Origin: Hoplostethus atlanticus
Lineage: Eukaryota > Chordata > Actinopteri > Trachichthyiformes > Trachichthyidae
Direction: 5' to 3'
Assembly (NCBI GenBank): GCA_034670405.1
Contig: JAXDDX010000034.1
Location: 3,191,001 to 3,255,000 of the forward strand
Length of the DNA: 64,000 bases
In this document: one piece after another, positions 1 to 14,300 of the stretch
Layout: each line of letters opens with the position of its first letter
How positions within the stretch are numbered: the first letter of the stretch is position 1
Notes under the pieces: model-generated
The model's database searches: none
What the model was told of the DNA's origin: nothing
The model's input: the letters and a program-made list of their open reading frames with translations, nothing else
Program-made: the position numbers and the translations under genes

Positions 1-604
1 TTCAGCTTTGTGAAAATTGTGTCTTAAATTTTATTCTAAGTGCCATTAAGAAGGTCCTAAAAACAATTTAACTGCTGAAACCGGCAGATACCAGTTTTAG
101 CTGACTCTGCTGCAAACATCCTATGCCTACTGATATTGATTGTGCTGGCTAGAATTAAGTTACCCCCAGATTTTAGATTTGGCCCCTTTTAGAAATTGGC
201 TCACCACAAATTCTCTAAAAGACAAACACTTGGGTTTTATTGCTTGACAAGTGAGAATCAACGCAGGATCACATAACTAAGTTTGACCAAAGTAGCCTGC
301 ATCTCCAGCTCCTATCCCACATAAAATGGGATACGAGGTGGCTAAATGAGTGAGTAATCGCCAGGCTAGGCAGTGTGGGTGTGTAGAATGTGACTGGGGA
401 TTATGACTGGGATGAAAAGCTACGAGGGACTCTAATCCCTCTTTCACGTTCGGATCACTGAAATCCCTGTGAGAAGCATGAGGGGACTGAATGGCGGTGG
501 CAGCTAAAGCATTCCCTCTCCATCTTGGAATCGTGTCTTGAGGAGATCAAGAGAGAGATCGAGAGAGATCCCAGGTGACAGCTTGGACCGGACATCCAAT
601 CTAC
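1..604. other. slc7a8 intron 4 (partial), no features seen
   Basis: Sequence downstream (minus-strand sense) of the slc7a8 exon 4 donor at 604-603. I see no further exon, repeat or RNA gene in it. Confidence 0.6.
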
Positions 605-2247
605 CTTTGCAGATCTGGACAACACCCATGACGATGATGAGGCCCAAAGCCAGAAGCTTGCCGGTAGTGAAGACATCCTGGACACGCGTGGCCCAGCGCA
701 CACTGTAGCAGTTCACCCACGTCAACAACACTGAGGACAGGAAGAGAATAGATCATAATCAACCAACAATGAGTCAATACCAGACGTTAAACTGACTTTA
801 AATGTGTGTGCAGGATTCTACAGCGCTGCCATTTTAGTATCAAACATGTTTGATGTTTACACCTGTAGTGTGTGAGTATTTAAGAGTCACTGGGACACCG
901 CCCCGTCCGTCTCCACTGACTAAATTCAGTCCGTTTGTCAAGAACATCAAGAATCTGTACAGCAATCTCAAATCATATAAATTTAGTGTGTGAGCCCCAA
1001 CTCTGTCTAGTCTGAGTATTTTAACGAAAAATGTGTCAAATTGCTATGTGTGTGATACAATGCCTTTTCAAGACATTTTAACATGAGTCTTGTGTAGCTG
1101 GCTCAACAGGATCGTTCAAAACCTGAAAAAGTGAGCAGCAGAGAATCTCATTCTTGCTGCGACTAGCTCGTCTCCGGGGGCCACAGGTAGAAAACAGGAA
1201 GACGTGACACCAAAGTGTCAAGTTAAATCATGCCTTGCCGAGTTTGAAAGACTCCAACTGGGAAACGCTCCAGGAGACAGATGGGTTGAGCTGCTTGCTT
1301 TTAGCACAAAGTTCTCTCTCTTCTCTTTCACAGCGGTCTCAACTCAAGTCAATTCTGAGCAGTTTAATATCGATGGAACAAATGATGTGGCGGCAAAACA
1401 CATCATTACACACTCATTCACAGATTTAGCATCTTATTATAATATTATTATATTGGTGCACTAAAACAACCCTTTAAAGCTCGACTAGGCCAGATTTTAA
1501 AATATTTTTATCACCCTAAATCACAAAGTGGGCATAATAGAGAAGAACACCCTATCCCTCTCAATTGAGATTGTAATTGTAGATGCGCCCCATTTGCCCA
1601 AATGAAATTCTGGTGTTGCATATGGTCAATTCTCCACCCACAGAAAGTGAAGAATCATAACTTAAGAGTGAAATACAAACTGTGTTCTTAACAGCAGTAA
1701 GGAAACGCTCCGTTCAGAGAAAGCTGGACCCACCAATGTTAGATCATTTTGCCCTTGGGTATCCTTTGATATAAAGTGTTCACAGAGCAGCCAGGTCAGT
1801 AAACATGAGCGTGCTGTGTGCAGTTTATCAATGTCAATTTTTAAACGGTGGATTCTTCAAACGGTTATCTCTTGCTGGTGCCAATATACAAAGTTGCCTG
1901 GTGCAGCTTTAAGCTGGGCCTCGCTGTGCTGTATCGTATCATGAAATGTATCTGCCTTCAGCAGGCAAAACACGCCAACGTCAACAAAAACCAATATAAG
2001 CTTATTAAATATGGCTGAATTTTATGACTCACGCAGGCAGACGCCGGCCAGCAGGCGAAGGCCGCTCTCTGGGGGGAGGCAGGAGGGGAAGAGGGGCTGC
2101 AGGATGTAGTTTGAGAAGGTGAGGGCGATCACAGCCTGGTTGGTGGGGTAGATAACCAACACGGCGATCCACAGACGCAGGAACCTGGGGGACACCGCAG
2201 GCAGCTGGTTAATGAGACACGCCATAGATTTGTCACACACACAGCAG

Positions 2248-2304
<57 letters not shown>

Positions 2305-4923
2305 CGACAGTGTGCGAGGAGAATACCAGCCCTCGGTCTAGCAATATGTAGCAGGAAAACAAAAGCAACTAATTGCCAAATCAGCATACCAACTAACTGC
2401 ATTACTCTAATGTACACTGGTGTATTGTTGTGTATGAGAAGAGATGAGCAGAACTGGGTCACGACTTCATCCTTGGGTGGTTGGGAATACACAGCTACAC
2501 TACAAAGGGGTGTTATTGTACAGTGTGCATGGATGTGAGGAGAAGGGAGTATCACAACGTGTGTGTGTGTGTTGGGGGGGGGGGGCCCTGAAAGAACTGG
2601 AAATTATCACTAATTGCAGCAAAGATTTGCCGCAACTTTGCTACAACAATTTCTGTACGCTACTTTCATGTACGACGCGGCACAATTCTGCAAGTACTAC
2701 ATTCTATTGGAACAGATTTTTTTTTTTTAAAAACACATGTATCAAGAGTTACATGATTTTCACCGAGGGGCCATTTTTCTCTCACCCAGCCAGTCCACCA
2801 AAGATGTCCTTGACATAGGAGTAGTCTCCGCCAGACTTGGGAATGGTCACGCCTAGCTCTGCATAGCAGAGAGCACCAATCGCTGTGATAACTCCCGTGG
2901 CGACCCACACAATGATGGCCAAACCCACTGAGCCAGCGTTCTCCAGGACTCCCTTAGGACTCACAAAGATCCCCGATCCAATTATGTTGCCTAAGAGAGC
3001 ACAAAACACACACAGCGGCCGTTCCTCAAAAGGTACTGATGCCTCAGATGCTGTAATTGATGTCATATGTCAAATAAACCAAACAACGCAGCATGGAAAG
3101 TTATGTCATCAATCTTCTATATCAGGAAGGGCAATAGTGCAGATATTAGATGTTCATGAACAGTGAGAACAGCATGGGAAAAAGATCTTTGGCAGTCAAA
3201 CACAGACAGAGCAGAATGAGGACTACAACTATAATGAAAGTGACCATTTCCTGTCACTAGACACTGTCTTCCTGTCTGGAGACCAATTACATGCAAAACC
3301 CCCAAAACAGCCCCATTCATCTACTACTGCTACTGGGTGTAGCAATATGTAGCAATAAGTTGTTGTTCTGGATCCCACCTGTCTTGGAAATTTGTCAAAG
3401 AAGTCAATTGCCACTGAAAGTTGTTAAAGCAGAGTGATCATTTAGTCACGTTGCAGCATGGGGAGAAATCAGCACACAGTTCAAACAGCATTCAGCATTT
3501 CTCTGCCCCTCTAAGAGTGAGCAGGATCTTTATACCTACAAGTTACACAAGCCCCTTTTGGTTTACCTCCGGTCTCAATAACAAGGTCACTAGCATAGAC
3601 AAAACAATGTTGGGAGACAAATCACTTGGAGACACTCAGTGCTAGGCTTTTTCAGTACAGTGTGGCATATACACCGATCAGCCATAACATTAAAACCACC
3701 TGCCTAATATTGTGTCGGTCCCCCTCGTGCCACCAAAACAGCTCTGACCCACAAGACAAGCATGGACTCCACAAGACCTCTGAAGGTGTCCTGTGGCATC
3801 TGGCACCAAGACATTAGCAGCAGATCCTTTAAGTCCTGTAAGTTGCGAGGTGGGGCCTCCATGGATCAGATTTGTTTTTCCAGCACATCCCACAGATGCT
3901 CGATCAGATTGAGATCTGGTGAATTTGGAGGCCAAGTCAACACCTTGAACTCTTTGTCTTGTTCCTCAAACCATTCCTGAACAATTTTTGCAGTGTGGCA
4001 AGGACAGCATTGTCCTGCTGAAAGAGGCCACTGCCATCAGGGAATACCTGTTGCCATGAAGGGGTGTACTTGGTCTGCAACAATGTTTAGGTAGGTGGTA
4101 CGTGTCAAAGTAACATCCACATGAATGCAGGACCCAAGGTTTCCCAGCAGAACATTGCCCAGAGCATCACACTGCCTCCACCGGCTTGCCTTCTTCCCAT
4201 AGTGCATCCTGGTGCCATCTCTTCCCCAGGTAAACGACGCACACACACCCGGCCGTCCACATGATGTAAAAGAAAACGTGATTCATCAGACCAGGCCACC
4301 TTCTTCCATTGCTCCATGGTCCAGTTCTGACGCTCACATGCCCATTGTAGGCGGTGGGGTCAGCATGGGGTCAGCATGGGCACTGTGACCGGTCTGCGGC
4401 TACGCAGCCCCATACGCAGCAAGCTGCCATGCACTGTGTGTTCTGACACCTTTCTATCATAGCCAGCATTAACTTTTTCAGCAATTTGTGCTACAGTAGC
4501 TCTTCTGTGGGATCGGACCAGACGGGCTAGCCTTCGCTCCCCACGCGCATCAATGAGCCTGTCACCGGTTCACCAGGTTGTCCTTCCTTGGACCACATTT
4601 GGTAGGTAGTAACCACTGCATACCGGGAACACCCCACAAGACCTGCCGTTTTGGAGATGCTCTGACCCAGTTGTCTAGCTATCCCACCCCTTGACAGGTG
4701 CCATTGTAACAAGATAATCGATGTCATTCACTTCACCTGTTAGTGGTTTTAATGTTGTGGCTGATCGGTATATGTACTGAAATTACTACTACTGTCAATA
4801 CATATGTGTACTACTCATGTCATACAGTATATTAAAGTTTTCTTCCACACATCCTTGGAAGATTCAAGTGTACCTCTCCCTTGACTACAGTAAAGCACTA
4901 TCAGCATTAGTTTTCCTTTCACA

Positions 4924-4999
<76 letters not shown>

Positions 5000-6225
5000 C
5001 AGTTTTGGCACACACACTGCAGTGAGTCAATAAAGACAGACAAAAACAAAACAATAGAAATGTTCTAATGTTCTAAAAGGTGGTAGGCGAGTGATGACTC
5101 TGCAGTCTTCCATCCATAATAATCTATAGTGCATAATCTGGGTCAATGGAAAAAGTGAATGATGCAGCCACTGCACTGCTGATAGTAATGGAAATTCCAA
5201 TCTTCACACTGGTGGGCGAGCATTAGTGGAATTACTTTTTTATCGACTTTTCTCTGCATGTGTGAGAGGTAGGGAGGGAAAGAGGAGGCCTGACGGCAGC
5301 CTACGCATCCACGGAAAAGCATGAAAGTGACATTGAATGGGCAAATCCAAGATGTATGGTGCTGCTTGTGCACTACGGGTGGTCAGCTATCATGAAAGAG
5401 AAAGGCTGAGGATAGCAAAAAATAAATGAAATAGGGGAGAGATTCCACTGTCAGTAGTGTTCAACCCCTTGCATCAATACACTGAAAGTGTTTGTCTTTA
5501 CGGTGGTAAATATACTACTTGGGATCTTGGGGTTTAGGCAATGGAACACAATTTCTCAATTCTGACATCACCAACAAGGAAACACCTGAAGTGAATGTTA
5601 TTTTTAACTTTGTGTCTATCACTCACTAAATCTGGGTTGAGTGAATAAGTATCACCAAGCGCAATCATGTCTGCAGGAAACCAGGATTTTTGGTGGTTGA
5701 TGACTTCCAGGTAGTCGCTTTTAAGTTGTTCAGACTGTGAATGCAGCAATAGAAATGGTATATAAAAAGAGAGGAAACCAGGGACTTAGAGGAGGTACAA
5801 AAATTCAGTCTACTCACTTTTTAAGCCTGACAAATCTTTGAGATAAATTTATAGCACACATCATCCCATGTTTTATCAAACTGATACATGAAGATGAGTC
5901 TTTAAGCAGAAAAGGCAAATAATGTTTTCCTAAAATATAATTGATTTTTGTTTATATTAGTAGTTGTTTGCTTTGAGATTATCTCTGACTGGAGGTCAGG
6001 TTTACACACATTTTGATTTATTTATTTATTATTTACCACTAAAACTGACATCACTGGAAGGCACGCCACATGGAGGGACTTACCCACTATAATGCCACAG
6101 GCGCTGACCAGGCCAATTTCTTTTTTCAGAGCCACCCCGGAGCTCCCGGTGTCGTTCCCGTCGTCGTACGGAGGGTCTCCGGTGTCCGACTGCCCGCTGC
6201 TCCGCTTCCTCGGACCCTCGGTCAT
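605..6225 (-). CDS. slc7a8: slc7a8 (LAT2) neutral amino acid transporter, 5' coding exons only (partial)
   Basis: Light chain of the heteromeric L-type amino acid transporter 2, which pairs with SLC3A2 (4F2hc) at the plasma membrane and exchanges neutral amino acids without sodium. Four minus-strand coding exons fit together in phase: 6225-6084 (start), 2990-2786, 2184-2033 and 730-605, all with GT-AG borders. Exon 1 carries [18 protein letters not shown] before TM1. Exon 2 has the APC-family [14 protein letters not shown] unwound-helix substrate motif and ends [17 protein letters not shown]. Exon 3 has [19 protein letters not shown]. Exon 4 has [19 protein letters not shown]. The match to vertebrate SLC7A8 is close throughout and better than to SLC7A7, as I remember these sequences. 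About 208 of roughly 530 residues are present; the rest should lie left of base 1. The start has a plain context and the short acidic N-terminus ([12 protein letters not shown]) is typical of the family. Intron 1 (2991-6083) holds a Tc1-like relic and a CA microsatellite. The teleost paralogue (a or b) cannot be decided here. Confidence 0.93.
2249..2302. repeat. (CA)n microsatellite in slc7a8 intron 2
   Basis: About 27 uninterrupted CA dinucleotides, directly beside slc7a8 exon 3: about 65 bp upstream of its acceptor in gene orientation, where they read as (TG)n. Confidence 0.97.
3658..4779 (-). mobile_element. Tc1-like DNA transposon, inactive copy 1
   Basis: A Tc1/mariner-superfamily element. 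Both ends carry inverted copies of the terminal motif CAGT...CCGATCAGCCA(T/C)AACATTAAAACCAC; the left end follows TA, the expected target dinucleotide. The inner minus strand encodes pieces of a Tc1-type transposase. An N-terminal paired-like HTH piece ([20 protein letters not shown]) lies near 4600-4690, the catalytic core with [15 protein letters not shown] near 4230-4300, and a C-terminal piece lies near 3700-3930. These pieces sit in different frames and are broken by indels. About 107 bp covering the transposase start are missing compared with the copy at 32.5 kb. The element therefore cannot make transposase. It sits in intron 1 of slc7a8. Confidence 0.9.
4929..4997. repeat. (CA)n microsatellite in slc7a8 intron 1
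   Basis: About 34 CA units, 150 bp right of the Tc1-like relic. Confidence 0.97.
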
Positions 6226-7942
6226 CCTGAAGGCCTCCTCTCTCCGATATTTCCCCGCTGTAGTTGTTCAGGTGCAACGCCTCTCTGCCGATACACCAGT
6301 ACCCAAAAGTGTAGCAAATTTTACATTTATTTCCTCTCTAAAACAGCATGCGCGAGGATGCTTTTATATTGACCAGACACATTTCCAGCAAAACCAATAT
6401 CAGAGACTCTTCCATCACCACATTTTCTTTCTTAGTCTACAAATCTAGATTCTAGCCAAACTAAAGCCTCTGAATGACTCAAGTGCTGATGGCAATGCCC
6501 CACCCCCCCCCTCTTACGTTGGCTACGGTGGTGCTATAATTAGAAACTGCATCACAGCATTAATAATTAAGCAGAGCGACGCAAAGAACCCACAGCATCT
6601 GAAAAATATAAAGCGACCAGAAATAGACTTTAAAACTATAAGAGTTTGATAATAATAAAATGTGGCACCTAGCCACGAGAAAGGCTGGTAAATATAAAGA
6701 TATTTAAGGCCAGGTCTAAAGTAGTGGAGTAGAGTATTTCCTGGAGCAAATAATCAATGAGACGGAGTTTTGGCAATTATCCTATCAACAGTTGCCTCCA
6801 GAAGTTGACATTTTGGCTCGCGGTGTAAATTGAAATTGAATTCATAAAACGGTGACTCACCTCTTCACTTCACTTCACTTCACTTGCAGTGACTACCCAC
6901 TTGAGAGCTCCCCGTTAGGTGACCGACTTCATGTTCGGCGTTATTTCAGTCGGCTGACCGCGATGAACGGGATAAAGAAAGACTCCCAGCTGACGTGAAA
7001 TAGAAAAGCTTGTTATTTAAAACCAATCAGCGCGTCCCAAATTGTCAACATGTCTCAAGCCCCTCCCTCTCTGCGTGCGGGCAGTAGTAGTAAGGCTTTG
7101 TATTCCCATCCACAGAAGCTGATGGCATTGAAATAACAGATTTTGCCCACTCACAGAACCTGCGTGGGCATTTTAAAATGATTATTGGCCTGTTTGATGC
7201 ACTGTCTCTGTCATATGCATGCGCTCACTATATAGTGTGCAGGATAGCCTGTACCATTTCTATTTTTTTTTAATTATTAGTTTGTTGTCCAAAACAAATC
7301 CCAACAGTAACTGGCAAAGGTGTAGTTAGATATTTAAATCCTCATTCAGCCCCAGTTGGGGACGCCATCTTAAGCAACTGCAGCTTATTAGATATGTACA
7401 AACAAGCACATGGTTCTTTATAAGGCAACACAGGGAGTGTTTGTGGGGCTACAAGAGCAGATACAAGTACTGTAATGAACTAGCAGATCACGTTCTTAAA
7501 ACTCAGGATATTCCCGAAATGGAATTACATCATGTTGAACAGAGCCACTAACATCTGTGACTGAAGAGCATGTGTTATGTACTTTGTGTCTAGGAGAGCG
7601 GAATTGATTTTGACAGTTGGACATGCTGACTAAACACACACACACACACACACTATGACAAATACCTGTAAAGAGCTTTGTGCCTGAGATAATCAAGTAT
7701 TGATCATACCAAAGGAAATCTTTATAGTACTATTACTATACTAGTACAACTATTACTTTTGATGGTATCTCTCAGGTGACATCTACTGGACAAATCACAT
7801 GTTTGCACCTTAAGCTGGCTGACTCATCTAAGCAAACAGTTAAACCTTAATGAGCTTCACAGCAAACCAAAAGAAACCTACAGAAGGCAATGGGATGGGA
7901 CCAAATGAAGTGCACAGCATACGGAGTACCTTACAGTTTGTC
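6226..7942. other. Intergenic: slc7a8 upstream region and far prmt5 3' flank
   Basis: The slc7a8 5' UTR and promoter must lie in the left part, but I see no TATA box at a fitting distance. A short pentanucleotide tandem repeat (CTTCA)n lies at about 6863-6885 and a short CA repeat at about 7634-7652. No coding exon recognised. Confidence 0.5.
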
Positions 7943-7948
7943 TTTATT
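7943..7948 (-). terminator. Candidate polyadenylation signal of prmt5
   Basis: AATAAA on the minus strand, 630 nt past the prmt5 stop codon and before slc7a8. Position and orientation fit; use is not shown by sequence alone. Confidence 0.4.
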
Positions 7949-8578
7949 GACAACATGGCTCAAACACATAGAAATTACCTGTAACAAAACTAAAAGGATG
8001 AACAAGCAGAAAATAACATGGTGTGTGACCTGTACAGCCCAACTTTCCTCTGACCACCTGCACTGGGGAGAAGAGTGTTTCATCTGAGTGTGCTCGGTAT
8101 AAGGCAGAGGTCCTGTTTGACTGAGTGTGTATGTCTGTGATGCCTGATCAGTACAGTAAAAACAAACCAAAAACCAACACTTGATAAAGCATGATGAACC
8201 AATGGTGAGGTGTTTGACTGTGAGCCATTACAGATAATCTGAATGAGCCAATCTCATTGGGTGCGTTGACCCGTTTGTCTGCGTAAAAACAACAACTTTT
8301 GTGTATGGATGATAGCCCATGCCTGCTGAAATTGATTCTCTCAATCGACCAGACTCAAAAATCTGGTTTATCCAATTAACTATTAAATTGCAGACTCAAA
8401 TGTGCCCATGTTTGGTGGTTCTCAAAACCCAGTCAGGTGCAGGCTTAGGGGCTCAAAACAGAAGTCCAGGTTAACTGTGTACACAAAGAGTCGGGCTACA
8501 ACCACTTTCGATTGCCACCAAGTGCCTAGAAATATGTGCGAGTATGCTTGTCGGCAGGTGCGCTGTTGCGTGTCGTCC

Positions 8579-11295
8579 TCACAGGCCAATGGTGTAGGAG
8601 CGTCCTGCTGGGTTGTGGATGGCAGAGCAGGAGGGCTCGGTCACGGCCCACTCATACCACACTTTCTTCCCGTTGTTGCAGCGCCAGAATCGCACCGTGA
8701 CATCATCGTCCTGAGACAGGGGGATGGGTTGCTGTCGGGTGGGAGAGAGGAAGAGTAGGGTAAACCAATGAATGCATTGATTGTGGTGCATTCTTGAAGT
8801 ACAAAAAAAACAATACAGACAATGGATGCATCCTTTAATACAAATAGGTTTTGCAGAGTGATAATTGTAGAGCTTACTTTGAGCGGGAAAAGGATTGGGA
8901 ACCAGGAGAACATTCCAGGTGAATGTGTATCTGGCTTGATACCTGCAACAGACACACGCACACAAGACATGAATACTCAGACCTGATCTCAGCATGACAT
9001 GAGCTCCTTCTTCTTAAGATGACTTACTGAGGGTAACATCTTTGTAGAGCGTGGTCTCGAAGTAGCCAGCAAAGCCGTGGAGCACTGAGCTACAACCCAC
9101 AGGGGAATCTGAGGCACTGATACCGGTTATTGTTCATATCTGAGAGGGAGGAGAAATGGTAGACAGCTCATTTGTAATGCATTACATCAGGGTGTCGTTA
9201 TAGGACATGTGCTTAAGTGTGTTTGTGTCTACCTGTGGTGGGGTGTTTGAAGGTGAAGCAAGCCTTGGGTTCAGACAACTGATGGAAGTTGTGCAGGCGC
9301 ACTACGTAGGGTGTCTCAAAGTGGCACTCGGGGTCTTTGTCGCGCTCCCGGCAGCCTCGCACCTCATTGTAAAGCTTGGAGGAGGACAGGGGGGCCAGGA
9401 AGGACGTGTAGGAGCAGGGGATGCTCACTCCATCATCTGAATGATATGAGAGGATGGGTAAAAGAGAAAGAGCAAGCCTGTGTGAAGTGATTGTGAGAGG
9501 CAGATAAGCATGAAAAAATAATGGACCATAACATGAATCATTTTCACATCGATTGGTACGGGAGGTCAGCACTGTGACTCTGCAGCTACTGTGCCTGCAT
9601 ATGTAAGAATTCTGAAATGTAAACCGAGTTCACTCAACGCTGAGGTACCTTTGAGAAAGTGCTGGGCTCCGTCTAGGCACTCTGGGGAGAGTTCGTTGTC
9701 GCCGAACGATCCAAGCAGCTCGCTGACAATGATATCAGCCTTCTCAGGTGCCGCCCACTCCCGCATGTCACATGACACCACTGTCACCTGATCGCCCCAC
9801 TCCTCGAAGCGCCAGTTCTCCAACCTGAGAGAAAATGTATGCCTGGGTCAGCTTTGCTCCAGTGATTTGAGCACCATTAATATTTCCACTGAAAGGGGGT
9901 CGTCACACACAGTGGTACACGATTATCCCCACCAGTAAAAATGAGCTTCAACTGTGTACATTAGGGAAGGAGTTGCACAGCTGCACCCATTTAAATTGGT
10001 GGGAATCAGTTGTTTCACACATTTAGCCCGATAAATCAACGATGGGCTTGCAAGGGATTTTTTCATCTGATCACACCAGGATGTATTAACTGGGCAGGTC
10101 TGAACATTTACAAATCCAATTTTGCACAAATTGTGATTCAATTAGACAGGCCACATCGCAAAGTGAAAATATGTTTTGGGAACTTTCAGACTTGCCCAGT
10201 TAATGCGTCCTGGTGTGATCGGATTAATAAAATTCACACTGTGCATGAGCAGGCAGAGTAATACTCCAGAATACTCACGTGACTACAGCATTGGGATTTT
10301 TCTCCACAGCGTAGATCCTCAGCTTCCTGTCTGCCTGTCTGGCGGCACGCAGCGACGCGTTGACCAGGGGACCCCTCCCTGCCCCCAGCACCATCAACAC
10401 CCTGTGGCAGAGACACAACACTGCATTAGAATGAGCTGTAACCTTTGCTTTTTGGCCTAGATCACATCTGGAGTGGTAAGGTTATTATTTTCCCATTGTA
10501 TTTTAACTATTTATTTAGCATTTTATTGTTGTACCAGAAGTAGTATTATCTGATTCTTTATCAGGGGAACAACATATGCACTATTAACTACTATTGTTTT
10601 AACGCTAAAATAATTTTAATACTGTCTACTCACTGAATGTTGGTGTCTTTCTGCTCCTCTGGGACTCTGTCTAGTAGACACTTATACACAGCCTGTAGAC
10701 ACAAGGCAATCCAATCAATACTTTGACAGTCAAACCCACCATCACATACATCAGAGCCAGTATCCATAAAGCTATGGGACTGGTTGGTCCCAGTCCTATA
10801 TAGCTCAATGGATAGAGCATGGCACTAACACTGCTGGGGTTCACTACCATGCTAAACATGCCTGCATCCCCAGTAGTGTATGGATAAACCCTTCCAACAA
10901 ATGTCGTGATTAGACTGGATAAACTTCCCTGTGACTTAGGAGTCAAACTGGTCATAACACTTGTGTGGATACGTGTTTACCCATAAGTGCTCAGATGGAC
11001 TAGAGTTGTGGTTTCTTGGGTGGGCTTTTGTGTAATAACGCTGCACTTGTACAAGAAGTGAACACTGCATGTGTGCCGTTATTGTGCCGTGTCTCTCTCT
11101 CTGCCAGACGAAACTCCCCTTGGGCTGATAAATACAGAGTCTATTATGTTCTTAATGGGTGCAGCTACCTCTCCCAGATCATCTTACCTGTTGGTACTGT
11201 GAGTATTTAATAGGGTCCTTCTCAAACACTTCATACGTCTGAGACTCCAAGTTATCCATGAGGGGCTAATGGGAAGGAGAGAAAAAAAAGAATAC

Positions 11296-11342
<47 letters not shown>

Positions 11343-14300
11343 CATATTCAAACACGTGAACACAAACGAGCAGACACACTTACCTGGAGTGGGGACTGCA
11401 GGTAGTCTTCATAACCCTTGGCGAAGAGCTCATAGGCGTTGGGTGCAGGTCGGTTCTGGTTGAGGTATTCCAGATACTGCAGGTAGGAGCGGAAATCCTT
11501 CTCACTGTGGCGACTGTTGCCTGTGAAGATGAACTGGGCCTCCAACTGGAAGAGGAGACAGTTGAAACTTTGGTAATTTCATCTCTTTAAAAGCATTTAG
11601 CTCCAAAATAACTGTTTGTGTATTTGTATTGAATGGTACTTTACTGTTCTATACCTTGAAAAGACGGAAGATTATTCGCTGATGGGCTTTCGACAAGACA
11701 GGAAAGCCCTTCTTATTGGTTAGGAAGATGCTGGTGGGAAGTATGGCTGCTTTGATCGGCTCCCCAAGCCACTTGTCGATCAAAGAGTCTGAGGGCATGT
11801 CTGCTCCAACTTCAATAGCTTCAGGAACACAAAAAAAAAAAAGAAGTCACATTTTCAGTACCAATGACTGCAGTTATTTCGTATTGTTTTGACATTGCCC
11901 CAGGTTGTTGTTGCACAATGTGTTCTCTCACCGAGACAGATCCTCTTGTTGTAGTCACAAAGAGTTCTGAAGGAGTGCCACCTAAAAGCGGAGAGAACAA
12001 AATGAGTCCGGATTGCAAAGGAAATCAATAGCATCTATTTTGGCATGCAGGCAGCACTCAGTCTGCTCATGAAGTGTACTGGCAATAGTCTAACCAGCGC
12101 CAAGTCTTCTCATCAGCACTTGAGTCATCAGTGCATTTGGTTGGTTCATTCTCGATGAGTTCTTCGCGCATGTCCTCTGGGGCAATCAGCGGGACACGGA
12201 GCCAGAACTGATTAGAAACAAATAACAGCAGCGGTTAATTGGGGACTAGTCGTCTGTGGAAAGCTGGAGTGCGTACAACTTCTGAAATACACCTAAACAG
12301 GCTTAGCCAAACCTAAAAAAAATGTGATCTAATCTCCTAATAGGGCTTTTCTGCCATGTTATTGATACTACATGCAGTCTTCACATGGCATGTTGGTTTT
12401 GTTTAATGCTCTATGCGTTACATTTGAGGTGTGGTGTCCAGTTTGGATGTGGTTGAGCAGCAGGCGGGCTAGGTTGGCACTATGGGGGCCCTTCAGAGGG
12501 ATCATTAAGACGGGCAGACCCAGGTAGGATGAGAAGTTCAGCTCCTGCACCAGAGCCTGGGAAGGAACATGAGGCCAAGAATGGAGAGTGCATGAAGAGA
12601 GGAGACAGGTGAGAGTGATTGGACAAGGTCAGTTGATTCAAGACTACAAAAGCTTGTGATCAACACACTTTCTTCCCCATTAACAGCCTATTTCATTTTA
12701 AAAAACATATTGACAGTCAAACATTCCAAGAGTGATGTGCAACTTACAGCCTCTGAGTTCCTGCGCTCTGTCTCGATTTCTGAGTCGGCCTCGATCCATG
12801 GAGAAAGCTTTCCAACAATGAGCGTATTCCAATCTAGACAAAGCACAATGGATTATTAAGTGAGGACATTTGTTGACATTTTACAATTTCTCGTCAATCC
12901 CTTGAGTCATCTAATCTCACTACAATAAGTCTTACTGGTCTTGTCTTTGGGAAAGTGTGAAAAAAGGCTGGGGCTCACATTTTACATCAACACTGGATTT
13001 CATGTAACAATCTATTGTATTACTGAGGATGAGCGCCTGGGTAGAAACCTGGCTTGGGCACTTCCCAACAGATGTTAAATCATACCTCTTGAAGGCTCAA
13101 GAGTCAATTCTGGCAACCCAGAACTCTCTTAAAATTGATCAGACCTCAACACCCATAATCTAAGCTGACAGCACACTTACACTTAACGACAGCTATTAGA
13201 CATCAGGTCAACCACGAAGGAAGAAATTACTTCTAAAGTCCTGAGAAGACACACCATTATTATTACTATTATCTTTCAACCCGCAATCAGAGATGATAGC
13301 TAGAAAGGGTCAATACTCCCACTTCAAGTTCAGACTACGTAAGGACACTGATGCTGAGAGAGCAAATACAATTCCACTGACAAAATACAACCGAGTGAGC
13401 AGCTAATGACAAACCATGCCGAAAAATTCTCTCTTTTCTGGGGGGAATGTTATGCCAAACTGCATTAAAATATATATGTCAGGTTTTGGTTATTGCCAAC
13501 CAAACACACCTGTTTACACAAGACGTAATACATTTTCTGCCAATTTACCAGGAGCTCCTAACGACCCACGACGAGCTTAATGTTCTACCAGTTTTGTACA
13601 TTTCTCATTAAACAAGTTAACATTTAACTATTTTTTAGTTTGTGGTAAGATCTCTCCATACAAGACAGGACGGAACGTGCCGATGTTGTGTCGAGTTTTG
13701 CATCTCTGTTGAGAATAAGTAATTCTGTGTATACCCACACTATATGCTGTGGAAATTATTTGATGGGGGGACATCAGAAAAAAATTAAAGGGGCATGCAT
13801 GCTTGTGTTTTTACCTGCCGAGAAAAGCATCCCCTCTTTTCTAAGGCCAGCTGAGGTTCAAAAGCATGAAATTTACAGTGTGAAGTCTTAAGTACACACA
13901 CTATGTGTGGCTTGGTAGGCTTGAAGTAAAACGAATGTTCTGCGCGATGTGAATGCAAAACTCGGCATAATTCAATGCTTGGCAACGATGCAAAACTCGG
14001 CATAACACCGGTGCTAACAACTATCAACGTCTCATATTATATGGGGCGGGAAGCACTAACCTCTCCCACACAGCAGCAGGTCTGACCGGGTCTGGGCTCC
14101 GGCTCGGGCTTTAGCGGGTCCCAACTCAAACTCTCTCCTGAACCTCGGGTGGAACAGGGGCATGCACAGGAAGTCAAACCTGGAAAACAGAGTGAGAAAA
14201 GACAGGGTTTTAAGGTTGGTATAGTTACAAAAAACAACCAGACCTATAAGGCGAGAGTATATCGTTAGCTGCCCCTTAACTAGCTAGCAAAATGGTGAAA

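Noticed and set aside
2129..2555. Long open frames with runs of Cys/Val or Thr/His on both strands
   Set aside because: They read through the (CA)n microsatellite beside slc7a8 exon 3. Only the part matching slc7a8 exon 3 is real. The same applies at 4.9, 16.5, 30.2, 39, 41, 51.1, 54.8, 60.9 and 61.4 kb.
10755..10830. tRNA gene from A- and B-box-like sequences
   Set aside because: Boxes are present but no cloverleaf closes; better explained as a tRNA-derived SINE fragment.
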